Below, one piece after another: positions 29,077 to 37,870 of a stretch of DNA of 64,000 nt (its first letter is position 1; each line of letters starts with the position of its first letter). The stretch comes from Mesorhizobium sp. (GTDB lineage Bacteria > Pseudomonadota > Alphaproteobacteria > Rhizobiales > Rhizobiaceae). The notes under the pieces are model-generated. The model worked only from the letters and a program-made list of their open reading frames with translations. It had not been told where the DNA came from and made no database searches. Made by a program: the position numbers and the translations under genes. The stretch spans positions 248,001 to 312,000 of the forward strand of contig SAPZ01000002.1 of the NCBI GenBank assembly GCA_004020875.1, read 5' to 3'.

Positions 29077-30626
29077 TCCACGGCGCCGTACCGCTCCTGC
29101 ATGATTATCTGACCCACTCCGCCGGCCGGCTCGGCGACAAGGTGGCGTTGGTCTGCAACAGGCAGCGCTACACCTATGCCGAAATCGAGGAGCGTTCGAA
29201 TGGAATCGCGCAGTGCCTGGTGAGCGCTGGCGTGCAACGTGGCGATCGCGTGATGATCTTCGCCGACAACACGATTGAGACAGTCGTCAGCTTCTGGGCG
29301 GTGCTCAAGGCAAACGCCGTCGTGTGCGTCGTCAATCCACTCACCAAAAGCGACAAGCTCGATTATCTGCTGAATGATTGCCGGCCGGCGGCGCTAATCA
29401 CCGATCAGCATCTGCGCTCGGTGTTCGATGGACCGGTGCACAATTGCGGTTGGCTGCGACAGCTGATCGTCTCGGGGCGTATCGAGGACGACGAGCTCAG
29501 CCGGCTGCCGCACGCGATAGCCTGGGAGGCCGCCGCCGAGAGAACGCCGGCCGCGCCGAAACGCAAATCAATCGACATCGATCTCGCCGCCATCATCTAC
29601 ACGTCAGGGTCCACAGGTGAGCCCAAAGGCGTGATGCTGACCCACCGCAACATGACGACGGCATGTACTTCGATCGCGTCATATCTGGAGCTTCGCGAGG
29701 ACGAGGTGATCCTCAACGTCCTGCCCCTCGCCTTCGACTACGGTCTTTATCAGATGCTAATGGCATTCCGCACCGGCGCTCGGCTCGTTCTAGAACGCTC
29801 CTTCGCCTTCCCGGCGCAGATCCTTCAGATCATCAAGGACGAGAGGATCACAGGCTTCCCCGGCGTGCCCACCATCTTCGCCTCGCTGGCGGAACTCAAG
29901 TCGCTGAAGGATCACGACTTCTCGAGCATCCGCTATGTAACCAACACCGCCGCCGCCTTGCCGCTCAAGCACATCGCCATGCTCAAGGACCTGTTTAAGG
30001 GCGCCCGAATCTATTCGATGTACGGGCTCACCGAATGCAAGCGCTGCACCTATCTGCCGCCGGCAGATCTCGAACGAAAACCGCTGAGCGTCGGGATCGC
30101 GATCCCGAACACCGAGATGTGGATCGTCGACGACAACGACCAGCGGGTCGAGCCTGGGACTGTCGGCCAGCTTGTCATCCGCGGCGCGACAGTGATGAAG
30201 GGCTACTGGGGCAAACCGGAAGCGACCGCCAGGAGGCTCAAGCCCGGCCCCTTGCCGGGCGAGCAGGTGCTCTACACCGGCGACTACTGCCGGATGGATG
30301 AGGAGGGCTACCTCTATTTCATCGGCCGCAGCGACGAGATCATAAAATCCCGGGGCGAGAAGGTCGCGCCCAAGGAAGTTGAGAACGTGCTGGTGAACAT
30401 CCCGGGCGTCAAGGAGGCTGCGGTGGTCGGCGTGGCCGACGAGCTTCTCGGCCAGGCCGTGAAGGCTTTCGTCGTGATCGAGCAAGGCCACATTGTCGGC
30501 GAGCGGCAGCTTCAGGTGGAATGCCAAAGGCGGCTGGAGAACTTCATGGTCCCGAAGTCCATCGTCATCGTACCCAGCCTGCCGAGGACGGATACAGGGA
30601 AACTCAAGAAGGTGGCTCTTTCGTAG
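29073..30626 (+). CDS. Acyl-AMP ligase (AMP-binding family)
   Basis: This cytoplasmic adenylate-forming enzyme has 517 residues. The phosphate loop is YTSGSTGEPKG near 175-185, followed by MYGLTECKRCTYLPP, YTGDYCRMDEEGYLYFIGR and the catalytic lysine in RTDTGKLKK. GLTE followed by a polar stretch and TYLPP is also seen in the ligases of exosortase-A-associated clusters. It probably loads an acyl group onto the carrier protein encoded 50 bases downstream. The ATG at 29073 overlaps the upstream stop. The acyl substrate is unknown; CoA rather than carrier protein as acceptor is an alternative. Confidence 0.9.
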   Translation: MIHGAVPLLHDYLTHSAGRLGDKVALVCNRQRYTYAEIEERSNGIAQCLVSAGVQRGDRVMIFADNTIETVVSFWAVLKANAVVCVVNPLTKSDKLDYLLNDCRPAALITDQHLRSVFDGPVHNCGWLRQLIVSGRIEDDELSRLPHAIAWEAAAERTPAAPKRKSIDIDLAAIIYTSGSTGEPKGVMLTHRNMTTACTSIASYLELREDEVILNVLPLAFDYGLYQMLMAFRTGARLVLERSFAFPAQILQIIKDERITGFPGVPTIFASLAELKSLKDHDFSSIRYVTNTAAALPLKHIAMLKDLFKGARIYSMYGLTECKRCTYLPPADLERKPLSVGIAIPNTEMWIVDDNDQRVEPGTVGQLVIRGATVMKGYWGKPEATARRLKPGPLPGEQVLYTGDYCRMDEEGYLYFIGRSDEIIKSRGEKVAPKEVENVLVNIPGVKEAAVVGVADELLGQAVKAFVVIEQGHIVGERQLQVECQRRLENFMVPKSIVIVPSLPRTDTGKLKKVALS

Positions 30627-30676
30627 CGCCTGTTGAACGGCGCGGACCGTATTCAGTTTTTGTCGGAGGGTGATCT

Positions 30677-30952
30677 ATGGATACGTTTATGGCAACGAAG
30701 CCCGCGGGCGACATTTACACCAAACAAATTCGCGATTTCCTGGCTTCGAACTTCTACATCGCCGACGTGAAATCGCTGAGCGCCACGGAATCGCTGCTCG
30801 ATCAGGGCATCGTGGATTCCACCGGCGTGCTCGAGGTCATCGGCTTTATAGAAGAGACCTTTGGCGTCATTGTCGAAGACAGTGAGCTGCTCCCGGAGAA
30901 CCTCGATTCCATCCAGGGCATAGCGCAGTTCATCGCTCGCAAGAGGGGATGA
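30677..30952 (+). CDS. Acyl carrier protein
   Basis: It encodes 91 residues, mostly acidic and helical. The phosphopantetheine attachment serine is Ser48 in LLDQGIVDSTG, a motif closer to secondary-metabolism carriers than to fatty-acid AcpP (DSLD/E). A strong GGAGGG site lies 7 bases before the ATG. It is the last gene of the 23340-30952 operon and the natural partner of the acyl-AMP ligase. Its stop is only 18 bases from the stop of a convergent gene. Confidence 0.92.
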   Translation: MDTFMATKPAGDIYTKQIRDFLASNFYIADVKSLSATESLLDQGIVDSTGVLEVIGFIEETFGVIVEDSELLPENLDSIQGIAQFIARKRG

Positions 30953-30970
30953 GTTCCTTCTGGGAAGCCC

Positions 30971-31678
30971 TCAGGTCTGTGGCTTAGCGTATCCGAGCAC
31001 GACACGCGCCTCGCCGGCACGGTTGGTGACAGAACGGATGCCCTCATAGCTCCTGCTGCGATCCAACAGGCTTGCGACCTGGCGGTCCTGGCCAAGTCCA
31101 ACCTCGAACAGGAGAGCGCCGCTGGGCCGTAGATACCGCAAAGCATCCTTCACCACGCGCATGTGGATGGCGATGCCGTAAGGTCCGGCCGCAAAAGCCT
31201 CGCGCGGCTCAAGAGCGACCAGATGAGAGCGATCTCCCTCAAGCCGTTTCTCCGAGATGTAAGGCGGATTGCATACGACCACGTCGATCGAGCCCTGAGG
31301 CACAAGAGCGGAGAGAGCTTCGAACAGATCGCCCTGGTGAACCGACACCCGATCGGCCAGCCCATGGTGGGCTACATTCCGGCACGCCACCTCGACGCAT
31401 CCGTCGGTAAGATCGCTTGCCCAGACCCGCGCCGTCGGAACCTGGTGGGCGATCGCACAAGCGAGATTGCCGGCCCCGCAGCACATGTCGATCACGCGGG
31501 GCGCCGGCAGGCTCATTTGATGCAACACGTCGACGGCGGTCGAGCCCAACAACTCCGTCTCCGGCCTTGGAACAAGCGCACCGGAGGCGACAAGCATCTC
31601 CATTCCCATGAAGACCGCGCTGCCTCTGCTATAGGCGCCCGCGACATCGATGTCCTGGCTCAAGACTTGCCTCCACAA
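30971..31678 (-). CDS. PrmC/HemK-like SAM-dependent methyltransferase, short form
   Basis: It encodes about 235 residues. The catalytic domain has VPRPETELL, the SAM site VIDMCCGAGNLACAIA and the amide-methylating signature NPPY, as in PrmC, which methylates glutamine in release factors. The usual N-terminal helical domain of about 80 residues is reduced to a few helices. The start is uncertain: a TTG at 31678 and an ATG at 31609 are both poor. The frame is continuous with the upstream export-protein gene except for one TAG at 31718-31720 and 13 codons. Its target is unknown; an amide or small molecule made by the neighbouring cluster is possible. Confidence 0.72.
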   Translation of the reverse strand: MWRQVLSQDIDVAGAYSRGSAVFMGMEMLVASGALVPRPETELLGSTAVDVLHQMSLPAPRVIDMCCGAGNLACAIAHQVPTARVWASDLTDGCVEVACRNVAHHGLADRVSVHQGDLFEALSALVPQGSIDVVVCNPPYISEKRLEGDRSHLVALEPREAFAAGPYGIAIHMRVVKDALRYLRPSGALLFEVGLGQDRQVASLLDRSRSYEGIRSVTNRAGEARVVLGYAKPQT

Positions 31679-31717
31679 CCGGATCAGCGCTTGCCCAATG
31701 GTGCAGAAGCGCCGGCG

Positions 31718-32980
31718 CTATTGTGCCGCCGCGCTTTCCAATTCGTTGCTGAACCTGACCTCGATCGTATCTCCCGGCACGACCTCGGCGTCCTCGTCGG
31801 CGGCCTGCTTGCGCCATTGCCCGTCGACATTGCGAACAATCGTCATCTGGGCTCGAACGGTCTCGCCGGCAATGGAAAGAGGCGCGGCGGTAGCACCCAG
31901 CGGCTGCAACTTCTGGCTCGCCGCGCGAAGCCTCGTGCCGATATCGGCCAGCCGCACCTCGGTGTCCCGCAATTCGTTCAGCAGGCCGATGCGCCTTTGG
32001 TTCTCGTTGCGCTCGAGCTGCCTGGCAAAGTCTTCCCGCTGGCGCTGCGTTCTCATCAGCTCGACCGATGTTTCCAGCGCCCGGCTGGAGGAAAGCAGGA
32101 CGGCGCGCCGGACATCTGCGAGCCTGTTGTTGGTCAGGTTTCCAGCCTTGAACGCCTTGGTGACCTGCTCCAGGTCGTCTTCATCGGCCTTGACGCCAGC
32201 CGCTTCATCCTGCGCGCGTTTCATCAGCGTCTCGATCTGCGCCGCGGCATCGTTGGCGCCCTTTTCGACAAAGCTCTGCTCTTGCTGAAAATTATCCAGG
32301 GAGAGCTTGAGCGCTTCCGCCTCAGCCTTCGCTATACCCGCCGCGAGCGATGGCGAAAGCGGCGATCCTTGCGGGGGCTGCGCGTCGAAGCTTTCCTGCT
32401 TGTCGAGCTCGGCTCGCAGGCGCGCGCTGTGGAAATAATCCCTGGTGTATTCTCCCCAGATCATCTCGTAATCGCGTCGCAGGTCCGTCGGATCCGGACC
32501 TGCCTGGTTGGTTCGCGCCCGCAAGAGGCTGAAACCGCCCGCCACGGCGATCGCCTGGCGCACGGTCATTAGTGGACGGTAGACCTGCTGTCCGGGGGTG
32601 AGCACATCGCCGGTCACATAGATCGGGCGATACTCGGCGATAATCGCCGTGACGTCGCTAGGCCTTACGACGGCAATCTGTTCGCGGCCATCGGGCATGC
32701 GGATGTGAAAGATCTTGGTCGGCAGGATCGCTTGCATACGGCTCTGCAATTCGGGTGGCGTCAGACCGCCGACCGAGACCGTGCCGGCCTCGGGCAGCAC
32801 GATCGTGCCATCCATCTGGACCACGGCACGCTGCGTTCGGTCGGGAATGGAGATTATTCCGATTTCGACCGTGTCGCCCGGCGAAATCCGATAAGGTGTT
32901 GACGGATCGGCTGCCGCGGCCATCGGCAGAGCGCTCATCAGAGCAAGCGCCGCGAGAAGAGATCGGTTAAGGTTGACCAT
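31718..32980 (-). CDS. Polysaccharide biosynthesis/export protein (Wza/ExoF-like, SLBB domain)
   Basis: This is a periplasmic or outer-membrane protein for polysaccharide export, 420 residues. It has a signal peptide (MVNLNRSLLAALALMSALPM, cleavage near AAA-DP), then the Poly_export domain (YRISPGDTVEIGIISIPD; VQMDGTIVLPEAG) and an SLBB-like part (PIYVTGDVLTPGQQVYRPLMT). A long helical, coiled-coil-rich region (about 210-360) and a C-terminal beta domain follow, which resembles rhizobial ExoF rather than short Wza. There is no lipobox. The ATG at 32980 has a near-perfect AAGGAGG site and lies inside the end of the upstream gene (14-base overlap). Confidence 0.9.
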   Translation of the reverse strand: MVNLNRSLLAALALMSALPMAAAADPSTPYRISPGDTVEIGIISIPDRTQRAVVQMDGTIVLPEAGTVSVGGLTPPELQSRMQAILPTKIFHIRMPDGREQIAVVRPSDVTAIIAEYRPIYVTGDVLTPGQQVYRPLMTVRQAIAVAGGFSLLRARTNQAGPDPTDLRRDYEMIWGEYTRDYFHSARLRAELDKQESFDAQPPQGSPLSPSLAAGIAKAEAEALKLSLDNFQQEQSFVEKGANDAAAQIETLMKRAQDEAAGVKADEDDLEQVTKAFKAGNLTNNRLADVRRAVLLSSSRALETSVELMRTQRQREDFARQLERNENQRRIGLLNELRDTEVRLADIGTRLRAASQKLQPLGATAAPLSIAGETVRAQMTIVRNVDGQWRKQAADEDAEVVPGDTIEVRFSNELESAAAQ

Positions 32981-34235
32981 TCGCAACAACCTCCTTCGGG
33001 TCGCGTTGTTCGGGCCAGTCAAGTCGAGTGACGAACTCGTAAACCGGCCCCCCCGGCACGCCCCAATTGCTTGACCAGATTACCTGTGAGCCATCCGGAG
33101 AGGGCGAGGCGTGTGTTTCGCTCCAATAGTCGAATGGAACATTTCGTGTCTGCGCAATGCGCCGAACGGCACCGCTTCCATCGATGCGAAGTGCAACGAT
33201 CTCGCGAGCATAGGGGGCCCAGGTTGGATTGGCCGCTATCTCCTCCGGATCGCCGCCGTAGCTTACGAATGCCCATCCTGGCCTGTTCAGCGCGCGCGTC
33301 GATACATGCTCGGCCAGGCCGTACGCGGTAAGGGAGGTGACTTTCCCGTCCGACAGCCTGCGCTTGATTGTGTGATACTTGTCTGGATCTGATTTGCTGA
33401 TCCCGACCAAGACTTCGTTTCCGTCGTCGTCGAGCGTGATGTCACCGTGACCGGGCCGATGATGGTCTGTCCATCTCTGAAGCAAGGTGCCGTCGACGGC
33501 AAAAATTACCCTCTGTTCTGTGTCGTCAATAAGGTTCGGCGAGCACACAATACTCGTTCCGAGTGGAGAGATCGTGCAGGAACTGGTCGTTCCGGGGACT
33601 TGAGCAAGGTCGATGTCCGGAAATTTCTGCCGCTGATTCAGATCATACGCAAAAACGACGTCCGCGCCGTCCTTGCGGATCGCGCGGACCGCGATGCGGC
33701 TACCGTCCCGGCTGGGATTGCCCTTCGATGGACCGAACTGCAGGTCGTGGTAGTCCGCGGATGTGAAAAGGATGTCTTCGTGGTTGGTCCGTGGCGCCCA
33801 GGTCGAGACCGCCCGGTCCTGAACACAGATCATCAATTCGGCATTTCGGGGATGCCACTCGCACTCGCCTCCTCGTTTGCGCCAAAACAGCGCCTCGTAG
33901 GTGTGCCCGTCGAGAAAGCACATTCCGTTGCAGCCGTTGTCGAGCAGGAGCAATGTCTGGTCCGCGTTCCAGGCCTGAGCGCTGGAATAGCGATGGCTGC
34001 AATATTTGGGCCCGCAAACGACCCCATTTCCAAGAGGGCCAGGCTTGGAGATGCGCACAACACTCGTGCCTAATGCGGGATCGGTGGCGGGACGAAGATA
34101 GTCAGGCAGATCCATCGCCACCGGAGCCACAAAGCCGGCCGACGTGTCGCTCGCCTGACCCCCGCTCGCCCGCAGGCCGACAATTGCGGCAAGGCAAACC
34201 AGCAGCACTGCAGCGGAAAGCGCGGGAAACCTCAT
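32967..34235 (-). CDS. Secreted beta-propeller-like protein of unknown function
   Basis: It encodes 422 residues. An N-terminal hydrophobic segment (MRFPALSAAVLLVCLAAIVG) acts as signal peptide or anchor. The rest shows repeated strand-like units with phrases such as NADQTLLLLDN, SRDGSRIAVRA and SPDGSQVIWSSNWG, which recall TolB-like or oligogalacturonate-lyase-like propellers. Several cysteines (CGPKYCSH, CNGMC) could form disulfides. The start overlaps the stop of the dehydratase gene (ATGA) and the end overlaps the export gene, so it is coupled to both. A role in binding or trimming the exported polymer is inferred from place only. Confidence 0.75.
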   Translation of the reverse strand: MRFPALSAAVLLVCLAAIVGLRASGGQASDTSAGFVAPVAMDLPDYLRPATDPALGTSVVRISKPGPLGNGVVCGPKYCSHRYSSAQAWNADQTLLLLDNGCNGMCFLDGHTYEALFWRKRGGECEWHPRNAELMICVQDRAVSTWAPRTNHEDILFTSADYHDLQFGPSKGNPSRDGSRIAVRAIRKDGADVVFAYDLNQRQKFPDIDLAQVPGTTSSCTISPLGTSIVCSPNLIDDTEQRVIFAVDGTLLQRWTDHHRPGHGDITLDDDGNEVLVGISKSDPDKYHTIKRRLSDGKVTSLTAYGLAEHVSTRALNRPGWAFVSYGGDPEEIAANPTWAPYAREIVALRIDGSGAVRRIAQTRNVPFDYWSETHASPSPDGSQVIWSSNWGVPGGPVYEFVTRLDWPEQRDPKEVVANGQP

Positions 34236-35236
34236 GTCATGTAGCTCATCTCGTGACGGACTCGCCCTTCGCTCAGCCGCGCGCGCCACCACGCTATCGT
34301 CCGTCTCAGACCTTCGCGCAAGTCGGTTTGCGCCCTCCATCCCGTTGCGCTCTCGAGCCGGGATGAATCCGCCAGCAGAGCCCGAACCTCGGAATTTTGC
34401 GGGCGCAGCCGGCTCTCGTCACGATGGACCGGCTTGTTGGAACCGCTCAACTCCAGCACCAGGTCCAGGACGTCGGATATGGTCACGGCGCGCTGGCTTC
34501 CGGCATTGTAGGCATGGCCGAATTCGAGGACGGCGGAGCCTGCACTGAGAAACGCCGAGGCCGTGTCTTCGACGAAGGTAAGGTCGCGAACCGGGCTCGT
34601 ATCCCCTACCATGATGGCTTGGCATTTTGGGTCGAGGGCCTGCCTGATGAGTGTCGGAACAATCGCGCGTTCGCTTTGCCGTGGCCCGAATGTGTTGAAG
34701 GGACGAAGCACCACGACCGGAACGTCGAACGAACGGGCGTAAGATTCCGCCATCATGTCGGCTCCGATCTTGGAAGCTGAGTAGGGCGACTGGCCCTGCA
34801 GCGGGTGGGTCTCGCTGATCGGCATCGTCAAAGCTGTGCCATACACCTCACTTGTCGAGGTGTGCACGATGCGCTCGGTATCCCACTGACGGGCTGCTTC
34901 GAGCACATTCACGGTGCCCAGGACATTGGTCTCCACATAGGACTGGGCGGCTGCATAGGAGTACGGGATGGCGATCAATGCTGCGAGATGAAACACGACG
35001 GCTTGGCCGCGTACGATCCGGTTAAGGAAGGCACTGTCGCGAACATCGCCGCGGACGAGCTTGAGTTGGCTTCGAATCTCGTCCGGCAGATCATCCAGCC
35101 ACCCATGGCTGTCGAACGAATTGTAGAGCGCCAACGCCGTCACATCGGCCCCGCCGCGAACCAGCGCTTCAGTCAGATGCGACCCTATGAAGCCATCAGC
35201 CCCGGTGACCAATACCCTCTTTCCCTTGTAGGTCAT
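34232..35236 (-). CDS. NDP-sugar 4,6-dehydratase (LegB-like SDR)
   Basis: This cytoplasmic extended-SDR enzyme has 334 residues. The NAD motif is TGADGFIG at 11-18, then YNSFDSHGWLDDLP, FHLAALIAIPYSY, HTSTSEVYGTA and YSASKIGAD with the catalytic Tyr-x3-Lys. These stretches match the LegB group, which converts a UDP- or GDP-linked GlcNAc-type sugar to a 4-keto-6-deoxy form. I chose the ATG at 35236 (MTYKGKRVLV) since the fold must begin there. An aminotransferase gene in the same operon can take the 4-keto product. The true nucleotide and sugar are not known. Confidence 0.88.
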   Translation of the reverse strand: MTYKGKRVLVTGADGFIGSHLTEALVRGGADVTALALYNSFDSHGWLDDLPDEIRSQLKLVRGDVRDSAFLNRIVRGQAVVFHLAALIAIPYSYAAAQSYVETNVLGTVNVLEAARQWDTERIVHTSTSEVYGTALTMPISETHPLQGQSPYSASKIGADMMAESYARSFDVPVVVLRPFNTFGPRQSERAIVPTLIRQALDPKCQAIMVGDTSPVRDLTFVEDTASAFLSAGSAVLEFGHAYNAGSQRAVTISDVLDLVLELSGSNKPVHRDESRLRPQNSEVRALLADSSRLESATGWRAQTDLREGLRRTIAWWRARLSEGRVRHEMSYMT

Positions 35237-35302
35237 GTCCTGACAGTCCTCGCGCTCCTTGACCTCAACCCGGTAAATGCTGCGATCGACCATTTGAACG
35301 GC

Positions 35303-35977
35303 TCAAGCGCCGGCCGAATGGTCCGCCGCCATGCCGAGAACGATGAAAACACCTCGAATGATAAGCGCCGTGTCCGAAAGGATGGTCCGGCGGCCATAAT
35401 ATGAAAGGTCGATCCTCGCCTTTGCCGGAAATAGGACCTCCTTGTAGTAGACTGTTGGCTCGACATCTCGAGGATAGAAATGAGCCTCATGGCGGAATAT
35501 GATCTGAGCGGGACCGAACAGACCTGGCTTGTATTGCAGGACAGCTTCGTAACCGTCCCTGAAGCACTCAGCGAATGACAAACTCTCGGGGCGTGGACCC
35601 ACCAGCGCCATTTCGCCCTTCAGAACGTTCCACAACTGCGGCAGTTCATCCATTTTGCTAAACGCGAGAAACCTGCCCACCCGCGTCATGCGCTGGTCAT
35701 TGGCAAGCGTCAGTGCAAGCCCCCCCGCATCGCAGCGCGGATAGAATTTCCGGAACTTGTACATGCGGAAAAGCTGACCGCCGGCGCCAATCCGCGGTTG
35801 AACAAAGAGCACCGGGCGCCCGCCTTCCAGCAGCAGCGCCACTGCAACGAGCAGCATCAGCGGCGACAGCACAATCAGGCCGGCCAACGAGGCTATGATG
35901 TCCATGGCGCGTCGGCCAAATCCATGGCTTACGCAACGCATTGCAAGCCGGCCAATGGGCATGTCGAACGCGTTCAT
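35303..35977 (-). CDS. Initiating phosphoglycosyltransferase (bacterial sugar transferase, PglC/WbaP core type)
   Basis: This monotopic membrane enzyme moves a sugar phosphate from an NDP-sugar to undecaprenyl phosphate, the first step in repeat-unit assembly. It has 224 residues: one hydrophobic reentrant helix near 26-48, then [19 protein letters not shown], the catalytic Asp-Glu in [13 protein letters not shown], and LVGPRPE. It lacks the extra N-terminal membrane domain of WbaP. The start overlaps the aminotransferase stop (ATGA). In context it probably transfers the amino-deoxy sugar made by its neighbours. Confidence 0.92.
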   Translation of the reverse strand: MNAFDMPIGRLAMRCVSHGFGRRAMDIIASLAGLIVLSPLMLLVAVALLLEGGRPVLFVQPRIGAGGQLFRMYKFRKFYPRCDAGGLALTLANDQRMTRVGRFLAFSKMDELPQLWNVLKGEMALVGPRPESLSFAECFRDGYEAVLQYKPGLFGPAQIIFRHEAHFYPRDVEPTVYYKEVLFPAKARIDLSYYGRRTILSDTALIIRGVFIVLGMAADHSAGA

Positions 35978-37110
35978 GCTGCTGTCCCTGCCCGGGCGCT
36001 GCTGTTGAGCGCGGATGCCAGGGCGTCAACGACTGCTTCCGCCACGGGAGATGTTATCTGCGGATGCAGCGGAATGGTCAGTTCACGGTCGGCGAAGTCC
36101 TCGGTGCGCGGCAGGTGAACTCCGGGGAAAAGCTCCCGGTAGAGCGTCATTTGATGCACAGGCGGATAGTGAATTGTCGTCTGTATGCCCTGCTCCCGCA
36201 GATCATCGATGACCTCTTGCCTGTTGACGTAGCGGGGCAAGAGGATCGGCATGATGTGGTAGGCAGAACGGCGCGGCTCGGCAAATGGTATCGAAACGGC
36301 CGGACAGCGCATGGCGATGAGACGTCGATACAATGTGACAAGGACACGCCTGATCTCATTCCATTCCTGTAAATTCCGAAGCTGAACCAAGCCGATGGCA
36401 GCGCGCATTTCATCCATGCGATAGTTGAAGCCCAGCATGGTCACATCGTATTGCGGCGTGCGGCTGTTCAATCTCTGCCGCGTGCCGGTGGTCATGCCGT
36501 GGCCACGCGCCTGGCGAACCTTCTCCCGCAGGTCCGGATCACGCGTTATGACCACGCCGCCTTCGGCGGTGGTCATGTTCTTGTTGCCGTAGAAGCTGAA
36601 TGCCGCCCCCGCACCAAATGTCCCAACCTCTTTCAGGCCAGGCGCGTGCGCGGCGTCCTCGATAATATAGAGCCCTCGCACGCTTGCGAATGTCTGCCAC
36701 TCCTGTCTGTTTGCCAGATAGCCTGCGAAATGGACAAGGATTACAGCCCTGGTGCGGGAGGTGCAGCTTGCCTCCGCATCTTCGACCGACATCAAAGGCA
36801 CGTCATCGGATTCGATATCGACGAAGACCGGCTTGGCGCCTACGTACAAGACTGCGCTCACGGTCGCCACGAATGTCAATGAAGGCACCAGAACCTCGTC
36901 GCCGGGTCCGATCCCAAGTCCATGGAGAATAAGATGGAGGGCTGCGGTGCAGGAACTGACGGCGACACAATCGTCGGCTCCGTGCATCGCGGCGAACGCT
37001 TCTTCGAATGCCCTGACGCGTTCACCCATCGTCAGCCAGCCGCTGTCGATTACTTTCGACAAAGCGGCCTTCTCCGGCACACCTAATAGGGGAGCACTAA
37101 CCAAGAGCAT
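35974..37110 (-). CDS. DegT/DnrJ/EryC1/StrS-family sugar aminotransferase
   Basis: This PLP enzyme has 378 residues and is expected to transaminate the 4-keto group of a dehydrated NDP-sugar, with glutamate as donor. Visible family features are GWLTMGERVRAFEEAFA near the N-terminus, VSSCTAALHLILHGLGI, VEDAAHAPG, and the PLP lysine in FSFYGNKNMTTAEGG; the C-terminal part has TTIHYPPVH. Together with the 34232 dehydratase it should give a 4-amino-4,6-dideoxy sugar. Whether the keto group is at C4 or C3 is not fixed by sequence. Confidence 0.92.
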   Translation of the reverse strand: MLLVSAPLLGVPEKAALSKVIDSGWLTMGERVRAFEEAFAAMHGADDCVAVSSCTAALHLILHGLGIGPGDEVLVPSLTFVATVSAVLYVGAKPVFVDIESDDVPLMSVEDAEASCTSRTRAVILVHFAGYLANRQEWQTFASVRGLYIIEDAAHAPGLKEVGTFGAGAAFSFYGNKNMTTAEGGVVITRDPDLREKVRQARGHGMTTGTRQRLNSRTPQYDVTMLGFNYRMDEMRAAIGLVQLRNLQEWNEIRRVLVTLYRRLIAMRCPAVSIPFAEPRRSAYHIMPILLPRYVNRQEVIDDLREQGIQTTIHYPPVHQMTLYRELFPGVHLPRTEDFADRELTIPLHPQITSPVAEAVVDALASALNSSARAGTAA

Positions 37111-37147
37111 CCCAACCTCCCGGTGACTCTCGCGACTGGAAATCGGC

Positions 37148-37870
37148 TCAGGCTGCAGCCGCTGCGACCTCTATCGAGGCTGACTGCTCCTCCCAGGAAA
37201 TCGCCTGCGCCTTCTGGAAGTCTTCTACGCGGCCAATGTCCAGCCAAAGCCCCTCGTGCTTGTAGACGTGCACAACCTGCCCATCCTGGAGCATTTGCAG
37301 CATGAGATCGTCGAAGCCGAAGGGAATGCCCGACGGAATGAACTGCAGAACCGCCGGATTCATGCAGTAGATTCCCATGCTCACCAGATGCGTGAGCGCA
37401 GGCTTTTCGCGAAAGACCTGGACGGTGTCATTGACTTCGTCGATGACGCCAAAGTCCATTTTGGTGACGCGCGCCGCCGTCGCGATCGTAACCAGATCCG
37501 TGTGCGCCCGATGCGTCGCCACGAAACGGCTGAGGCTCAGATCGGTGAGCACATCGCCGTTCAGGACCAGAAACGGTTCATCCAGCTCGTCCCTGATCAG
37601 GGAGAGCGGGCCTATGGTCCCGAGCGGTTCCATTTCCTGCGTATAGCGTATCTTGAGGTTCCATTGCGAGCCGTCGCCACACACGCTGCGGATCAGATGG
37701 CCCAGGTAGCCGGTTGTAACATACACGTTCTCGATGCCATTGCGCCGCAACCATTTAAGCAGCAATTCAAGCACCGGCCGGGCACCGATAGGCATCAGAG
37801 GCTTTGGCAGAACCGATGTGAACGGGCGCAGACGCATGCCCATTCCACCGCATTGGATAACTGCTTTCAT
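37148..37870 (-). CDS. Sugar-1-phosphate nucleotidyltransferase (GMP-like)
   Basis: This cytoplasmic enzyme makes an NDP-sugar from NTP and sugar-1-phosphate. It has 240 residues. The nucleotide motif CGGMGMRLRPFTSVLPKPLMPIG is at the N-terminus, LVLNGDVLTD binds the metal, and SMGIYCMNP and LWLDIGRVEDF are near the end. It resembles the short guanylyl/thymidylyl transferases found with leg/ptm-type dehydratases. The start at 37870 is preceded by GGGAG. It is the first gene of the operon that runs down to 30971, so its product likely feeds the dehydratase. Confidence 0.88.
   Translation of the reverse strand: MKAVIQCGGMGMRLRPFTSVLPKPLMPIGARPVLELLLKWLRRNGIENVYVTTGYLGHLIRSVCGDGSQWNLKIRYTQEMEPLGTIGPLSLIRDELDEPFLVLNGDVLTDLSLSRFVATHRAHTDLVTIATAARVTKMDFGVIDEVNDTVQVFREKPALTHLVSMGIYCMNPAVLQFIPSGIPFGFDDLMLQMLQDGQVVHVYKHEGLWLDIGRVEDFQKAQAISWEEQSASIEVAAAAA

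Noticed and set aside
23340..30952. Full exosortase A / PEP-CTERM system
   Set aside because: The ligase, carrier and amidotransferase recall such clusters, but no exosortase, PEP-CTERM protein or PrsT/PrsK-like genes are present in the window.
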